Positions 1 through 8,909 of a DNA stretch of 36,048 nucleotides are shown one piece after another. The translations under genes were made by a program, and so were the position numbers. Source of the DNA: Anaerolineae bacterium. GTDB lineage: Bacteria > Chloroflexota > Anaerolineae > Promineifilales > Promineifilaceae. The stretch is taken from positions 1-36,048 of the forward strand of contig JAHDWJ010000042.1 of assembly GCA_023384415.1 (NCBI GenBank). The letters are read 5' to 3'. The stretch's first letter is position 1, and every line of letters starts with the position of its first letter. The notes under the pieces were generated by a model. The model was not told where the DNA came from. It did no database searches and worked only from the letters and a program-made list of their open reading frames with translations.

Positions 1-96
1 ACTCAGCCGAGATGTTATTGACTTTATGGTCTACTTCTCCACCGGAAAACCAGGTTGGAGACGGCTTTGCCATGAGCGTGGATGACATAACTATTT

Positions 97-1389
97 TTAC
101 CCTCGCACCAGACCCCGCTCATTCACCTGATACCCTGGAAATACTTCTGCCAGTCGGGGGTTGTTGAGGCGGCCGCGGATGATTTCCCCCAGGATGTCAC
201 GATAATCGGTGGTGATGACCAGATCGCCGGGGCCAGTAAGCTGCTCTGGCTGTAACCCCGGCCAATCCCCATAAACGCGGCCGCCATTGACGTTATCCCC
301 CAGCACCATCATCATATTGCCGTGCCCGTGATCGGTGCCCAGGCTGCCATTTTCTTGCAGCCGCCGCCCAAATTCAGACATTACCAGCACTGTTACCTGG
401 TTCATTTGTGGCTGCATATCCTCATAAAAAGCGGCTAATCCACTGCCCAGGCTGTCTAAAAGTCGCGCCATTTGCCCCTCACTCCCACCCTGAGCGATAT
501 GGGTATCCCAGCCGCCTACGTCCAGGCAGGCCACTTCTACCCCTACCTCGGCGCGGATGAGTTGGGCGACCGTTTGTAACCCCTGGCCCAGCTCATTTTC
601 GGGATAGGCGCGGCCGCGTACCGGGGAACGAGCCGTGTTGATCTGGCTTAACAAGTCAATGGTGGCGAAGGTTTGCTGCGCGGCCGCGTTCAACAGATCA
701 TCTCCCTGGTTGTACAATGCTGCCAGCAAGGTTTGCATTTGCCCCACCTGCTCACCCTGCCCCTGCAAATGGTAATCGGCAATCGTCTGCAAAGCGGTGG
801 CTGAAACGGTGCCGGTAAGCGAGGCGGGCAGCATATCCCCTACACCGATGGCCCGCAGGGCCGAATGATTGCCCGTATCCAACGAAGTTAGATGGCGAGC
901 CAGCCAGCCCGTATAAATGCCGCTCCCCTCAACCCCCCGCTCCATCAAATCCATTGCCTCAAAATGGGAGCGGCTCTCATCGGGGGCGCCGGTGGCCTGA
1001 ATAAAGGCCATGCTCCCAGCCCGGTATAGGGAGTGCAGCGGGGCCAGGGCCGGATGTAAACCAAAGAACCCATCCAGATCAACCGCCCGCAAACTGGCCT
1101 GGCGATCATCCGGGCGGGGGATGTTGATGGTGGGTCGTTTCTGGTAATACCCGGTATCCCCATGGGGCACAACGATATTGAGGCCATCAGCCCCACCGCG
1201 TAGGAAGATGCAGACGAGAGTATCCCCTCGCGGCCCGATGTGGGGGTCAGCCAGGGCCAGGCGGGGCATCCAGGCAGGTAAGGTGATGAGATGGTGGCCG
1301 AAAAAGAACGCGGCCGCTGACGCCAGCCCCCCTTGTAAAAAAGAGCGGCGGCTGACACGGGCATATTCCTGACAGTGGGTAGGGGTCAT
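97..1389 (-). CDS. DUF1501 family secreted protein (Tat signal)
   Basis: A 430-residue member of the DUF1501 family, which is distantly related to sulfatases/alkaline phosphatases and has no settled biochemical role. The N-terminus carries a twin-arginine signal, SRRSFLQGG at residues 13-21, followed by a hydrophobic stretch to about residue 48, so export by Tat is likely. Family-typical segments are FLRGGADGLN near residue 62, the central DVGGWDTH, and VLVMSEFGRR followed by GTDHGHGN near the C-terminus; the Asp/His residues there may bind metal. The start is supported by AAGGAG six bases upstream. It lies just downstream of a DUF1800 gene on the same strand. The two families are commonly encoded side by side, so they probably act together at the cell surface. 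Family assignment is firm; function is unknown. Confidence 0.9.
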   Translation of the reverse strand: MTPTHCQEYARVSRRSFLQGGLASAAAFFFGHHLITLPAWMPRLALADPHIGPRGDTLVCIFLRGGADGLNIVVPHGDTGYYQKRPTINIPRPDDRQASLRAVDLDGFFGLHPALAPLHSLYRAGSMAFIQATGAPDESRSHFEAMDLMERGVEGSGIYTGWLARHLTSLDTGNHSALRAIGVGDMLPASLTGTVSATALQTIADYHLQGQGEQVGQMQTLLAALYNQGDDLLNAAAQQTFATIDLLSQINTARSPVRGRAYPENELGQGLQTVAQLIRAEVGVEVACLDVGGWDTHIAQGGSEGQMARLLDSLGSGLAAFYEDMQPQMNQVTVLVMSEFGRRLQENGSLGTDHGHGNMMMVLGDNVNGGRVYGDWPGLQPEQLTGPGDLVITTDYRDILGEIIRGRLNNPRLAEVFPGYQVNERGLVRG

Positions 1390-1404
1390 AGGGGTCTCCT
1401 TGGG

Positions 1405-1497
1405 GCGGGTGTGTGAGTGGCGAGTGTGCGAGTGGCGAGTAAGCGAGTGTGCGGGTAGGCAATCTCTAATCTCCGGTCTCCAGTCTCCACTCTCTCC
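1405..1497. repeat. Intergenic short-word repeat between DUF1501 and DUF1800 genes
   Basis: The whole spacer consists of degenerate short repeats. The first half is built from GAGTGGCGAGT / GCGAGTGTGCGAGT / GCGAGTAAGCGAGT words, the second from CTCTAATCTCC / GGTCTCCAGTCTCC words. The same words recur elsewhere in the window: GCGAGTAAGCGAGTAGGCGA at about 17004-17023 and a GGAGACTGGAGA hairpin at 3853-3891. No coding potential or promoter is evident. Function is unknown; an mRNA-level role or a selfish small repeat is possible. Confidence 0.7.
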
Positions 1498-3036
1498 TCA
1501 CATCCATTGAAATGCCGGACTCGCCAGTAGGAGCGCGGCCGCTTCAGCCAGTCGAGTGTGGGCGAGTCGGTCATTGATTTGGGTGGGGCCAACGTACCGG
1601 TTAAAAAGGGGTAACTCATCGGCTGTCAGCGGCCGGCCGAGGGTGAGACCGGCCAACAGGTTCAGGGCGGTGGGCACATCCTGGGTTCGTCCGGCGTTAA
1701 GGATGCGCTCTAATGAGGTGGTAACGCCCCTTAACTGACCCGTTGTCAGGGCCAGGGCGAAGTTCCAACGGGGGAGTAAATTGTTCACCCAAGCGGTCGA
1801 GACATCAGGGTAGCCATCGGGGGCACTCCATTGAAAAAGGGGCTGCCCCATCCGCTCCAGCCAGGGGTTGACACGGCGAAACTGACGTAAATCGGCATGT
1901 AAGGCCCGTAAAGCGGAGATCATAAAGGTAAAAGGCCGCTTGAGTTTGACCGGGGCAGTGGCAAAAGCGTCGCTGAGAAAGATGATTCGCAGCATCGCCT
2001 TGATATCCCCATTCGTCTGCTGGTAGGTCTGAGCCACCTGCTGCACCAGGTCAGGGGGTGGCTCATCGGCCACGAAGCGGCGTACTAATTTGGTGGCGAT
2101 GAAGGTGGCGGTGGCCGGATGGGTGACGAGCAGTTCCAAAAGCTGCCACACATCTTGCTCCCCCTGCCCGGCGGGAAACTGGTGCCCCAAAACGGTTTTG
2201 GCCCCGTCGTCGTGCCGCTCCGGGTAAAATTGGAACTGTCCCTGGTTGCGGCCGCGGCGAGTCACCCCCCAGCCGGTCAAAATGCGGGCCACTTCCTGAA
2301 CATCTTGCTGGCTGTACCCGCCGTGAACCCCCAGAGTATGCAGTTCCAGTAGTTCACGGGCGTAATTTTCATTGGGCTGCCCTTTCTCATTGCTCACATT
2401 GTCCAGATAAACCAACATGGCCGGGCTTTGGGCCGAAGCAAAAAGCAGCTCCCGGAAGCTGCCCAGGGCATGGGGACGGATTACCTCCCGATCATCCACC
2501 ATTTTGAGGGCGACCATGAATTGGGCCTTGCGGAGGTAAATGTTGAAATGGTCAGACCAAAACTCGACCATCGCTTCGTATAGCTGACGGCTGGAGTAGA
2601 GGGCGCGGATGTAAACAGAAAGGCCAAGCTCTGGGAGTAAATCTTGGGGTTCAAGGGTGACAATCTGGTCAATCGGTTTGTGGTAATAGACCAGGTTGCT
2701 CAGGATGGTGTCAGCGGCCGCGTCGTCCAACTGTTCTGGGTGCAGCTGCTCTTCAACCAGAGCCGCCAAACCGAGGGCGCGGCCGCGTTCTAGATCGCCG
2801 GGGCGGGGGCCATACCCGGCCCGGTTCAGGAACCGCCAGATCGGGTCCACCCGCATCGTTGGCAGACCGGCTGCCGGGGCTGAGGTTGGTGCGTTCTGGA
2901 GCGGGATGGGGGCAGTCAGCGTATCAGGAAGCTGCCCCTTAGCCATTTCCCGGCCAATAACAGTGCATCCGCTGGCTGTCAGGGCTGTGGCTGCCATGCC
3001 GCTCAGTTTAAGAAATTCACGCCGGGAAAGTTTCAT
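1498..3036 (-). CDS. DUF1800 family lipoprotein
   Basis: A DUF1800 protein of 512 residues from the chosen start. The N-terminus MKLSRREFLKLSG is a twin-arginine signal and is followed by TASGC, a plausible lipobox, so a lipid-anchored extracytoplasmic protein is predicted. Family features are the early WRFLNRAGYGPRPGD block, LVEFWSDHFN-like text (seen as MVEFWSDHFNIY), NENYARELLELHTLGV, EVARILTGW and, in the C-terminal half, APVKLKRPFTFMISALRAL. The ATG at 3036 is preceded by AGGAG five bases upstream; a TTG five codons earlier is less likely. It precedes the DUF1501 gene on the same strand with 108 bases between them. This pairing is common in several phyla, but the molecular function of both is undetermined. 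Confidence 0.9.
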   Translation of the reverse strand: MKLSRREFLKLSGMAATALTASGCTVIGREMAKGQLPDTLTAPIPLQNAPTSAPAAGLPTMRVDPIWRFLNRAGYGPRPGDLERGRALGLAALVEEQLHPEQLDDAAADTILSNLVYYHKPIDQIVTLEPQDLLPELGLSVYIRALYSSRQLYEAMVEFWSDHFNIYLRKAQFMVALKMVDDREVIRPHALGSFRELLFASAQSPAMLVYLDNVSNEKGQPNENYARELLELHTLGVHGGYSQQDVQEVARILTGWGVTRRGRNQGQFQFYPERHDDGAKTVLGHQFPAGQGEQDVWQLLELLVTHPATATFIATKLVRRFVADEPPPDLVQQVAQTYQQTNGDIKAMLRIIFLSDAFATAPVKLKRPFTFMISALRALHADLRQFRRVNPWLERMGQPLFQWSAPDGYPDVSTAWVNNLLPRWNFALALTTGQLRGVTTSLERILNAGRTQDVPTALNLLAGLTLGRPLTADELPLFNRYVGPTQINDRLAHTRLAEAAALLLASPAFQWM

Positions 3037-3082
3037 TGCTGCTCCTATCAAAATAGGGCTGAGGAGTGAGAAAATTCAGCGA

Positions 3083-3643
3083 CTAAGACTGCTCACGGCT
3101 AACGGCTAACTGCTCACCGCTCACCACTACCTGAACCGGAACGGGCTGACGGGGCTGGCGGACAAACTGCCCTAACCGATCTATTAGACCGAGTGCGGCC
3201 GCGCCCATCACCATTACCCCTACGACCGGGATAAAAACAAACCAGCCGACCAGAGGAAAGAGGCAGGCCAGCTCATAAATGACGGCCCCACGCACCAGGT
3301 TGGTCAATTCTGAGGTAGAGGCAGCAATTTTATGCAGACGTTGACCAAGCAGGCGGGACATCGCGGCCGCGCCCATCGTCCCCAACCCCATCCCTACCAG
3401 AGTGGCAAAGAAAGAAGTCGCCCGCACCGGGCCAAAGTTAATGTTGGCGGTGATGAGGATGAAGGCCAGAAAGCAGCTGGTGATAAAGAGGCCCAGGCCA
3501 AAACTTTGATACGGATGATGGTCAAGGCGTGCGGCCGCGAGCCGGGTTACATTGGGCAGGAGTAAATTAATCGTTACCAGCAGGGCTGGCAGACTCAACA
3601 AAATACCCAGCAGCGAAAAAACAACAATGTACAAATCAGTCAT
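3083..3643 (-). CDS. Small multi-pass membrane protein, unknown function
   Basis: I do not recognise a family. From the ATG at 3643 the product is 186 residues. AGGAAGG sits just upstream and supports this start over one 27 codons earlier that would run through an intergenic repeat. There are about four hydrophobic helices: residues 4-28, a segment beginning SFGLGLFITSCFLAF, another beginning TSFFATLVGMGLG, and a GWFVFIPVVGVMVMG segment. The last 13 or so residues (VSGEQLAVSREQS) are encoded by a word-like repeat that also supplies the tail of the unrelated gene at 22507-23502. The original C-terminus was therefore probably extended or replaced by repeat DNA. It is on the same strand as the DUF1800 gene with a 46-base gap, so it may be co-transcribed. 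Confidence 0.75.
   Translation of the reverse strand: MTDLYIVVFSLLGILLSLPALLVTINLLLPNVTRLAAARLDHHPYQSFGLGLFITSCFLAFILITANINFGPVRATSFFATLVGMGLGTMGAAAMSRLLGQRLHKIAASTSELTNLVRGAVIYELACLFPLVGWFVFIPVVGVMVMGAAALGLIDRLGQFVRQPRQPVPVQVVVSGEQLAVSREQS
3090..3126. repeat. Short-word repeat reaching into a gene 3' end
   Basis: The words GCTCACGGCTAACGG and CTAACTGCTCACCGCTCACC make an imperfect tandem array over the last codons of the membrane-protein gene at 3083-3643. A close relative lies at 22509-22566, again over the 3' end of a membrane-protein gene. In both, the minus-strand frame encodes AVS/SEQ-type residues. Confidence 0.7.
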
Positions 3644-3684
3644 GGGGCACCTTCCTGAAGGATAGGGCAGGTGGCTAAAAAAAC

Positions 3685-3731
3685 GTGATACGTGATGCGT
3701 CCACTCTTTCCAGTCACGCATCACGCATCAC
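3685..3731. repeat. Imperfect palindrome with CGTGATGCGT core
   Basis: Left arm GTGATACGTGATGCGT (3685-3700) and right arm ACGCATCACGCATCAC (3716-3731) pair over 16 bases with one mismatch around a 15-base loop. A second copy of the same design lies at 25203-25251 between xpt and guaA. It sits upstream of the small membrane-protein gene in the divergent gap to the ABC exporter. Possibly a mobile hairpin repeat or an mRNA-stability element. Confidence 0.65.
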
Positions 3732-4007
3732 CCTTTACCTTCATACCTGCTACTGAGTATTACCGATGGATATACAGAAAGTTGCAATCCGTTTGTAAAA
3801 TGTGTGTAAACTCATAAACTATACCGGCACAGGGCATCTTCTGATATTTTGGGGAGACTGGAGACTGGCGATTCAAGCCTCTCCAGTTTCCAGGTTTGCT
3901 CCCAAATATAACTTTATGACCTTGTTGAATAGCTTGTTGAATAGATAGAAGTGGACTCTGGCAATAACCAATACACCAATAACAGTGACCAGGAAGACAT
4001 TTCACCA
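3732..4007. other. Divergent intergenic region before polysaccharide locus
   Basis: This region separates the minus-strand membrane-protein gene from the plus-strand ABC permease. It should hold the promoter of the 16 kb polysaccharide locus, but I see no convincing -35/-10 pair, only AT-rich text around 3770-3830. GGAGACTGGAGA (3853-3864) and TCTCCAGTTTCC (3880-3891) form a 12-base hairpin with one mismatch. Its words match those at 1465-1497. No open frame of note apart from a possible GTG-started extension of the permease from 3951. Confidence 0.5.
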
Positions 4008-4790
4008 ATGATAGACCATCTCCGTAAGCTGCTGGCGGCCCGCGAACTGCTTTATACCTGGGTCGGACGTGAATTTAAGGTGCGATACAGCCAATCTATT
4101 TTAGGCATTGCCTGGGCCATTATTCAGCCTTTCTCCTTGATGGTGATATTCAGCCTGGTGTTTTCCCTGGTGCTGCGTGTGCCTACTGGGGAGATAGCCT
4201 ATCCGGTGTTTGCCTACATTGGGCTGCTGGCCTGGACCCTTTTTAGCAACAGCCTGAACTTTGCCATCCCCAGCCTGGTCAACAACTTAAACCTGGTCAG
4301 CAAAATCAACTTCCCCCGGGAAATTTTGCCCCTGGCGGCCGTCCTGGTCAGTGTCATAGATTTTGCTATTGCCGGAGTCATTTTCTTGCCCATGTTATGG
4401 TGGTATCAGGTGCCCCTATCGCCCCTGATTTTGCTGCTGCCCCTGCTGCTCCTGTTACAATTGGGGTTTACCTTTGGTCTGGCGTTGGTGGGCGCGGCCG
4501 TAAATGTATTTTACCGGGATGTCCGCTTTATCATCCCCCTGGCCCTGCAAATCTGGTTTTACCTTTCCCCTATTATTTACCCGGCAGAGATGATTCCCGC
4601 GGCGTGGCGGCCGCTTTATTTTCTCAACCCGATGGCCGTTTTTATTGATTCTTACCGGCGGGTCATCTTCTTTCATACCTGGCCGGAATGGCCTTACCTG
4701 GGGCTGTCTTTGCTCGTGACCCTGCTGCTAACCGGGTGGGCGTATCGGTATTTCAAACAGGCCGAGCGGGAGTTTGCCGATTTGATTTGA
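4008..4790 (+). CDS. ABC-2 polysaccharide exporter permease (Wzm/TagG type)
   Basis: The membrane subunit of a polysaccharide or teichoic-acid type ABC exporter. It would move a lipid-linked glycan across the cytoplasmic membrane together with the ATPase encoded next. The N-terminal amphipathic segment leads into WVGREFKVRYSQSILGIAWAIIQP, the hallmark entry to TM1 of this family. About six hydrophobic helices follow, and there is a family-typical segment VNVFYRDVRFIIPLALQIWFY then SPIIYP. From the ATG at 4008 the length is 260 residues, usual for the family; AGGA lies 13 bases upstream, which is rather long. A GTG at 3951 would add 19 residues without a visible ribosome site. It is the first gene of the locus, 60 bases before its ATPase. 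Confidence 0.9.
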   Translation: MIDHLRKLLAARELLYTWVGREFKVRYSQSILGIAWAIIQPFSLMVIFSLVFSLVLRVPTGEIAYPVFAYIGLLAWTLFSNSLNFAIPSLVNNLNLVSKINFPREILPLAAVLVSVIDFAIAGVIFLPMLWWYQVPLSPLILLLPLLLLLQLGFTFGLALVGAAVNVFYRDVRFIIPLALQIWFYLSPIIYPAEMIPAAWRPLYFLNPMAVFIDSYRRVIFFHTWPEWPYLGLSLLVTLLLTGWAYRYFKQAEREFADLI

Positions 4791-4795
4791 GGATA

Positions 4796-4821
4796 GGCAG
4801 AGTGGAAGTTGTTACTCTGCC
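4796..4821 (+). repeat. Hairpin between exporter permease and ATPase genes
   Basis: GGCAGAGT (4796-4803) pairs with ACTCTGCC (4814-4821). Further GCTCTGCCACTTTGCCACT words follow up to 4840. It is another word-like repeat placed in a short spacer within an operon. There is no T-run, so it does not look like a terminator. Confidence 0.5.
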
Positions 4822-4850
4822 GCTCTGCCACTTTGCCACTAGGGGTATAG

Positions 4851-6062
4851 ATGAGTAAACAGGCGATGATCGCCCTGGAGCATGTTTCTAAAAGTTATCA
4901 GTTGGGAGTTCACCAGCGCAGCTTGCGGGAGGCGTTGACCCAACTATGGCGGCCGCGTCCCAAACCCTCAGACAAGGATATTTTTTGGGCCTTAGAGGAC
5001 ATCAACTTCACGGTGCCCCAGGGAGAAGTGTTGGGCATCATCGGCCACAATGGGGCGGGCAAGAGTACCCTGCTCAAACTGTTATCAGACGTGACCTACC
5101 CGACACGCGGCCGCATCCACAAACAAGGCCGTCTGGCTGCCCTTATCGAACTGGGGGCCGGCTTCCACCCTGACCTCACCGGACGAGAGAATGTTTTCCT
5201 CAATGGGGCTATCCTGGGGTTAAAACGGCGGGAAATCCAGGCCCAATTTGACGCCATCGTCGCCTTTGCCGAGATCGAAAAATTCATAGATACCCCGGTC
5301 AAGCGGTATTCATCGGGCATGTATGTCCGGCTGGCCTTTGCTGTGGCGGCCCATGTTCAGGCGGATGTTTTGCTGGTGGATGAGGTACTTTCAGTGGGGG
5401 ATGCCAGCTTTCAGCAGAAAAGCCTGGATAAAATGTTAGAGATGCGAGAGCAGGGCGCAACAGTTATTTTTGTTTCTCATAATTTATGGAGTGTGGCTGC
5501 TTTTTGCCATCGGGTGCTGTTGTTAGAGCAGGGCCACATTGTGGCCGAAGGGCTGCCGGGGCCGATCATTCAACAATATCGGCAGCAGCAGCGGCAGAAG
5601 TTAATCACCCGAACTGTAGCCGAACCAAACCAGGATGGGGAGCGGGTTATTATTACGGATGTAGAGATGCTGGATGAAGCAGAGCGGCCGCAAAAAGAGG
5701 TTGATCCTCAAGATTCCTTTCTCATTCGAGTGCATTACCTGGCGGCCGCGCCTATTGAGCATCCAATAGGTAAAATTCGCGTTCGTCGGGCTGATGGACT
5801 GCTTTGTTTAGAACTGCGGGTTTTTATGGAGACAGGGATAACTGTAGGCAAAGGATATTATCAGCTATTTATCCAACCCATTCAGCTCACACCAGATATT
5901 TATACTGTCGAAGCAACGATCATTGATCGTCACAAACCGATGGTTTATGCTTTTCATTCAGGAGAGATGTTTACGGTGCCGGGTCAATTGGCTGACATGG
6001 ATCGGGGGGGTATTTTTTACCCCAATGTAGAAGGCTCTTATATAAGCGGGGTCAATGAATAA
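4851..6062 (+). CDS. ABC exporter ATPase with Wzt C-terminal glycan-binding domain
   Basis: The nucleotide-binding subunit of the exporter, 403 residues. Walker A is GHNGAGKST (65-73), the signature is YSSGM (153-157), Walker B is LLVDE (174-178), and the H-loop is VSHN near 219. The YSSGM form of the signature is typical of Wzt/TagH/RfbB ATPases. After the NBD, residues from about 265 to 395 form a beta-rich extension (VDPQDSFLIRVHYLAAAP and onward to GEMFTVPG) like the Wzt C-terminal domain, which in characterised systems recognises the finished glycan end. An AGGGG ribosome site lies before the ATG. The 3' end overlaps the next gene by 8 bases, indicating translational coupling. A run of seven G at 6004-6010 near the end could be slippage-prone, altering only the last 17 or so residues. 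Confidence 0.93.
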   Translation: MSKQAMIALEHVSKSYQLGVHQRSLREALTQLWRPRPKPSDKDIFWALEDINFTVPQGEVLGIIGHNGAGKSTLLKLLSDVTYPTRGRIHKQGRLAALIELGAGFHPDLTGRENVFLNGAILGLKRREIQAQFDAIVAFAEIEKFIDTPVKRYSSGMYVRLAFAVAAHVQADVLLVDEVLSVGDASFQQKSLDKMLEMREQGATVIFVSHNLWSVAAFCHRVLLLEQGHIVAEGLPGPIIQQYRQQQRQKLITRTVAEPNQDGERVIITDVEMLDEAERPQKEVDPQDSFLIRVHYLAAAPIEHPIGKIRVRRADGLLCLELRVFMETGITVGKGYYQLFIQPIQLTPDIYTVEATIIDRHKPMVYAFHSGEMFTVPGQLADMDRGGIFYPNVEGSYISGVNE

Positions 6063-7479
6063 CGATAAAGCAGACCTGGTCTCAGTGATTATCCCGACCT
6101 ATAACCGGGCCGATTTATTGCCGCAAACGCTGGCGACGATATTAGGGCAAACGTATCCTCAGGTAGAAATCATTGTGGTAGATGATGGCTCAACGGATGA
6201 CACCCCGGCTGTGTTAGCGCAATATGCTGACCGGATTCAGATTATTCGCCAGGAAAACCAGGGAGAAGCAGCTGCCCGCAATCATGGGTTAGCGGCCGCG
6301 ACCGGAGCTTATCTTTCTTTCCTGGATGATGACGACCTTTTGCTGCCCAATAAGGTTGAGCGGCAAGTGCACTTTTTGCAGCAGCGGTCGGAGGTAGATG
6401 TTCTGTACAGCCGCTATTATCAGATGGATGCCGGTGGTAATTTACTGGCTAAAGTGGGTATGCTGCCTGAACGGGATATCTTAGCTGAATTGGTTTACGG
6501 TAATTTTATTTTCATAGGTAGTGCTATGGTGCGCCGCCGCTGTGTTGAACAAGCGGGTGGGTTTGATCTCTCTCTCCCATTTCAGGGAAAATATTCAGAA
6601 GATTGGGAATGGTTCTTACGTCTGGCCTTGCTTGGTTGTACCTTTGCCTGTATACAAACGCCGCTTTGTGCCTATCGCATGGGGCCAATAAGCCAGACCG
6701 CCAATGTGGCCCACTCAGAGCAGGGCATTATGGCGATTCTGGACAGGCTGTTTGCCAATCCTGAGCTGCCAGAGAAGATCGCGGCCGCCAAAGACCACGT
6801 ATACGCTGTGCGCCATCTGTGGTTAAGCAGCCGTTATTATGCGGCTGGGCATTGGGACGAGGGTCAACATCATTTGCAAAAAGGTTTGGCCTTGCACCCT
6901 GCCTGGCAAACGGATCCAGAAGCATGGACCCAACCGTTTTACCAGCAGGCTACCAGTTACCGGGTGGCGGATCCTGTGGCTTATATTGAGCAGATTTTTG
7001 CCCATTTGCCAGCAGAGTTGGCATCATATCAATCTTATCGAGACCTACTCCTGAGCCGTCTTTATGTGCATCTGGCCCTGCGAGATGGTGTATCTAGGCA
7101 GTGGGTTGAAGCAAACACGAAGCTTAAACAGGCGGTACACAAAGAGCCGACCCTCAGACAATCTCCAAACCGGCTGGCTGAGATGGTCAAACATACAGCC
7201 CTTCATCTGGTTATGCCGGATCCCCTACGATATGTGAATGATTTGCTGACACATCTGCCGCTGTTGGGGGAAGCACTTGCCCGGCTGCGGCCGCAAATTC
7301 GGGCTTATGTGGCTCTGGCCTCAGCTTTTGAAATGTATGCTGCCGCACAGAAACGATCTACCCTTTACTATTTGTTCATTGCGTTAAGTTATGCGCCAGG
7401 CCACCTCAAAAACCGGGGCGTTTTGGCAATTTTGCTTAAATCCCTGCTGCCTATTCGCTGGAATCAATACTCACTGTAA
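6055..7479 (+). CDS. GT2 glycosyltransferase with long C-terminal helical region (copy 1 of 4)
   Basis: An inverting GT-A fold glycosyltransferase of family 2, 474 residues, predicted cytoplasmic or membrane-associated, adding a sugar to the exported glycan. Visible motifs are LVSVIIPTYNRADLL (8-22), VVDDGSTDDT (41-50), AARNHG (73-78), FLDDDD containing the metal-binding Asp cluster (89-94), and EDWEWFLRLAL (from 182), the usual acceptor/catalytic segment. Residues from about 240 to 474 have no domain that I recognise. They are helical and TPR-like, with repeated phrases HLWLSSRYYAAGHWDEGQHHLQ and ending PGHLKNRGVLAILLKSLL. The next three genes share this architecture, so they are tandem duplicates. 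The ATG overlaps the end of the ATPase gene. Substrate cannot be predicted. Confidence 0.9.
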   Translation: MNNDKADLVSVIIPTYNRADLLPQTLATILGQTYPQVEIIVVDDGSTDDTPAVLAQYADRIQIIRQENQGEAAARNHGLAAATGAYLSFLDDDDLLLPNKVERQVHFLQQRSEVDVLYSRYYQMDAGGNLLAKVGMLPERDILAELVYGNFIFIGSAMVRRRCVEQAGGFDLSLPFQGKYSEDWEWFLRLALLGCTFACIQTPLCAYRMGPISQTANVAHSEQGIMAILDRLFANPELPEKIAAAKDHVYAVRHLWLSSRYYAAGHWDEGQHHLQKGLALHPAWQTDPEAWTQPFYQQATSYRVADPVAYIEQIFAHLPAELASYQSYRDLLLSRLYVHLALRDGVSRQWVEANTKLKQAVHKEPTLRQSPNRLAEMVKHTALHLVMPDPLRYVNDLLTHLPLLGEALARLRPQIRAYVALASAFEMYAAAQKRSTLYYLFIALSYAPGHLKNRGVLAILLKSLLPIRWNQYSL

Positions 7480-7505
7480 CCTGTTCTGGCTAATTTATCT
7501 GGATT

Positions 7506-8909
7506 ATGTCTTTTTCCCCGGCGCGGCCGCTTGTCTCTATCATCATTCCCACCTATAACCGCAGCCACTTGTTGTCCCAAACCTTAGCCTCGGTTTTGGC
7601 CCAAACCTACACACCCCTTGAGATTATTGTGGTAGATGATGGGTCTACGGATGAGACACTGACTATGTTGGCCCAATATGAGGGGCGGATTTTGCTGGTT
7701 ACACAGGCCAATCAAGGCGTTGCGGCCGCGCGTAATCATGGAACCCGTATCGCTAAAGGGCATTACCTGACCTTTCTGGATGATGATGATCTCATTGAGC
7801 CAACAAAAATTGCCCGTCAGGTTGCCCTGTTTCAGCGTCAGCCAGAGTTGGGGCTGGTTCATTGTGGCTATTATCTCAGCGACAAAGATGGGCAGCTGCG
7901 TGATAAGGTGTGGTTATGGCCGCAAGCAGACACATTGCGCCAGTTAATCTGTCGTAACTTTATCTGGTCAGGCGCACCTCTTATCCGCCGCGACTCTTTG
8001 CAAGCCGTAGGAGAATATGATTCCCAACTAACCAATGGGCAGGATTGGGATTTGTGGCTCAAGCTGGCTCTGGCGGGTGTACCTTTTGCCGTAATTCCCC
8101 AACCACTGGGAACATACCGGCTGCAACCTGATAGTATGGTGACAAATCTCACCCGGCTGCAAAATGCCGTGTTGACGGTTTTAGAGAGGGCATTTGCCCA
8201 TCCTGCTTTGCCAGAGTCGGTTGCGGCCATCAAGCCAGAAGCGTATGGCGGTACCCATCTCTGGTTAAGTGGCCGGGGTTATGCTACCGGGCAGTGGGAC
8301 ATCGGCCAGCATCATTGGCAGGCCGCTTTCCAATGGCGACCCGAATGGCAGACGCAGCCAGGGTTGCTGCTTCCTCTATGGCGCAATCAGGCCCTTGATA
8401 TTCGCGTTGCAGATCCCCTGTCATTTGTTCACCATCTTTTCAATCATTTACCAGATGAAGCCGGTGCTTTTCGACCCTATAAACCGCAGCTTTTAGGTCA
8501 GGTTCAGGCGGAATTGGCTTTGCGAGCATATAATCAAGACAAGGTTAAGATTGGGCAGCACCATTGGCAGCAAGCGGTTACTTTAGACCCCCAGACATGG
8601 ACTGATCCTGCCGCGTTTATAGATTTGCTTCTCAATCATGTTATGCGTCTGCCCCATACCGATCCCCCAGAATGGGTCGAAAAGGTGCTGCACCATTGGC
8701 CCCTGCCGGCTCACGCACGGCGAAAATTGCGCCGCCTTGTTTTAGCAAAGGTGCATTTAGCCTGTGCTTTTGAATCGTATGCTCTGGATGATTCCCCACA
8801 AACGCTGTACCATCTTTTAGCCGCTATTCGGTATGGTCCAGGTTGCCTGAGAAACCGTGGGGTTTTATCCATTTTGCTGCGCTCATTAAAGAGCCGATAT
8901 GCCCGCTAA
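7506..8909 (+). CDS. GT2 glycosyltransferase with long C-terminal helical region (copy 2 of 4)
   Basis: A 467-residue paralogue of the preceding gene. The catalytic domain has PLVSIIIPTYNRSHLL, IIVVDDGSTDET, AAARNHGT, the FLDDDD metal-binding cluster and QDWDLWLKLAL. The C-terminal region again contains HLWLSGRGYATGQWDIGQHHWQ and a second, internally related IGQHHWQQAVTLDP, suggesting TPR-like repeats, then ends PGCLRNRGVLSILLRSL. The gap to copy 1 is 26 bases, with no strong ribosome site visible. The 3' end overlaps copy 3 by 11 bases, so translation is probably coupled. Acceptor and donor sugars are unknown; divergence between copies in the 60 residues after the DDDD cluster may reflect different specificities. 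Confidence 0.9.
   Translation: MSFSPARPLVSIIIPTYNRSHLLSQTLASVLAQTYTPLEIIVVDDGSTDETLTMLAQYEGRILLVTQANQGVAAARNHGTRIAKGHYLTFLDDDDLIEPTKIARQVALFQRQPELGLVHCGYYLSDKDGQLRDKVWLWPQADTLRQLICRNFIWSGAPLIRRDSLQAVGEYDSQLTNGQDWDLWLKLALAGVPFAVIPQPLGTYRLQPDSMVTNLTRLQNAVLTVLERAFAHPALPESVAAIKPEAYGGTHLWLSGRGYATGQWDIGQHHWQAAFQWRPEWQTQPGLLLPLWRNQALDIRVADPLSFVHHLFNHLPDEAGAFRPYKPQLLGQVQAELALRAYNQDKVKIGQHHWQQAVTLDPQTWTDPAAFIDLLLNHVMRLPHTDPPEWVEKVLHHWPLPAHARRKLRRLVLAKVHLACAFESYALDDSPQTLYHLLAAIRYGPGCLRNRGVLSILLRSLKSRYAR

Noticed and set aside
2..85. Open frame at the left edge reading about 27 codons to TGA, with STGKPGWRRL text faintly like an IS4-type transposase end
   Set aside because: Too short to be significant (about a one-in-four chance of staying open) and the similarity is only impressionistic. 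Sequence left of the window would decide.
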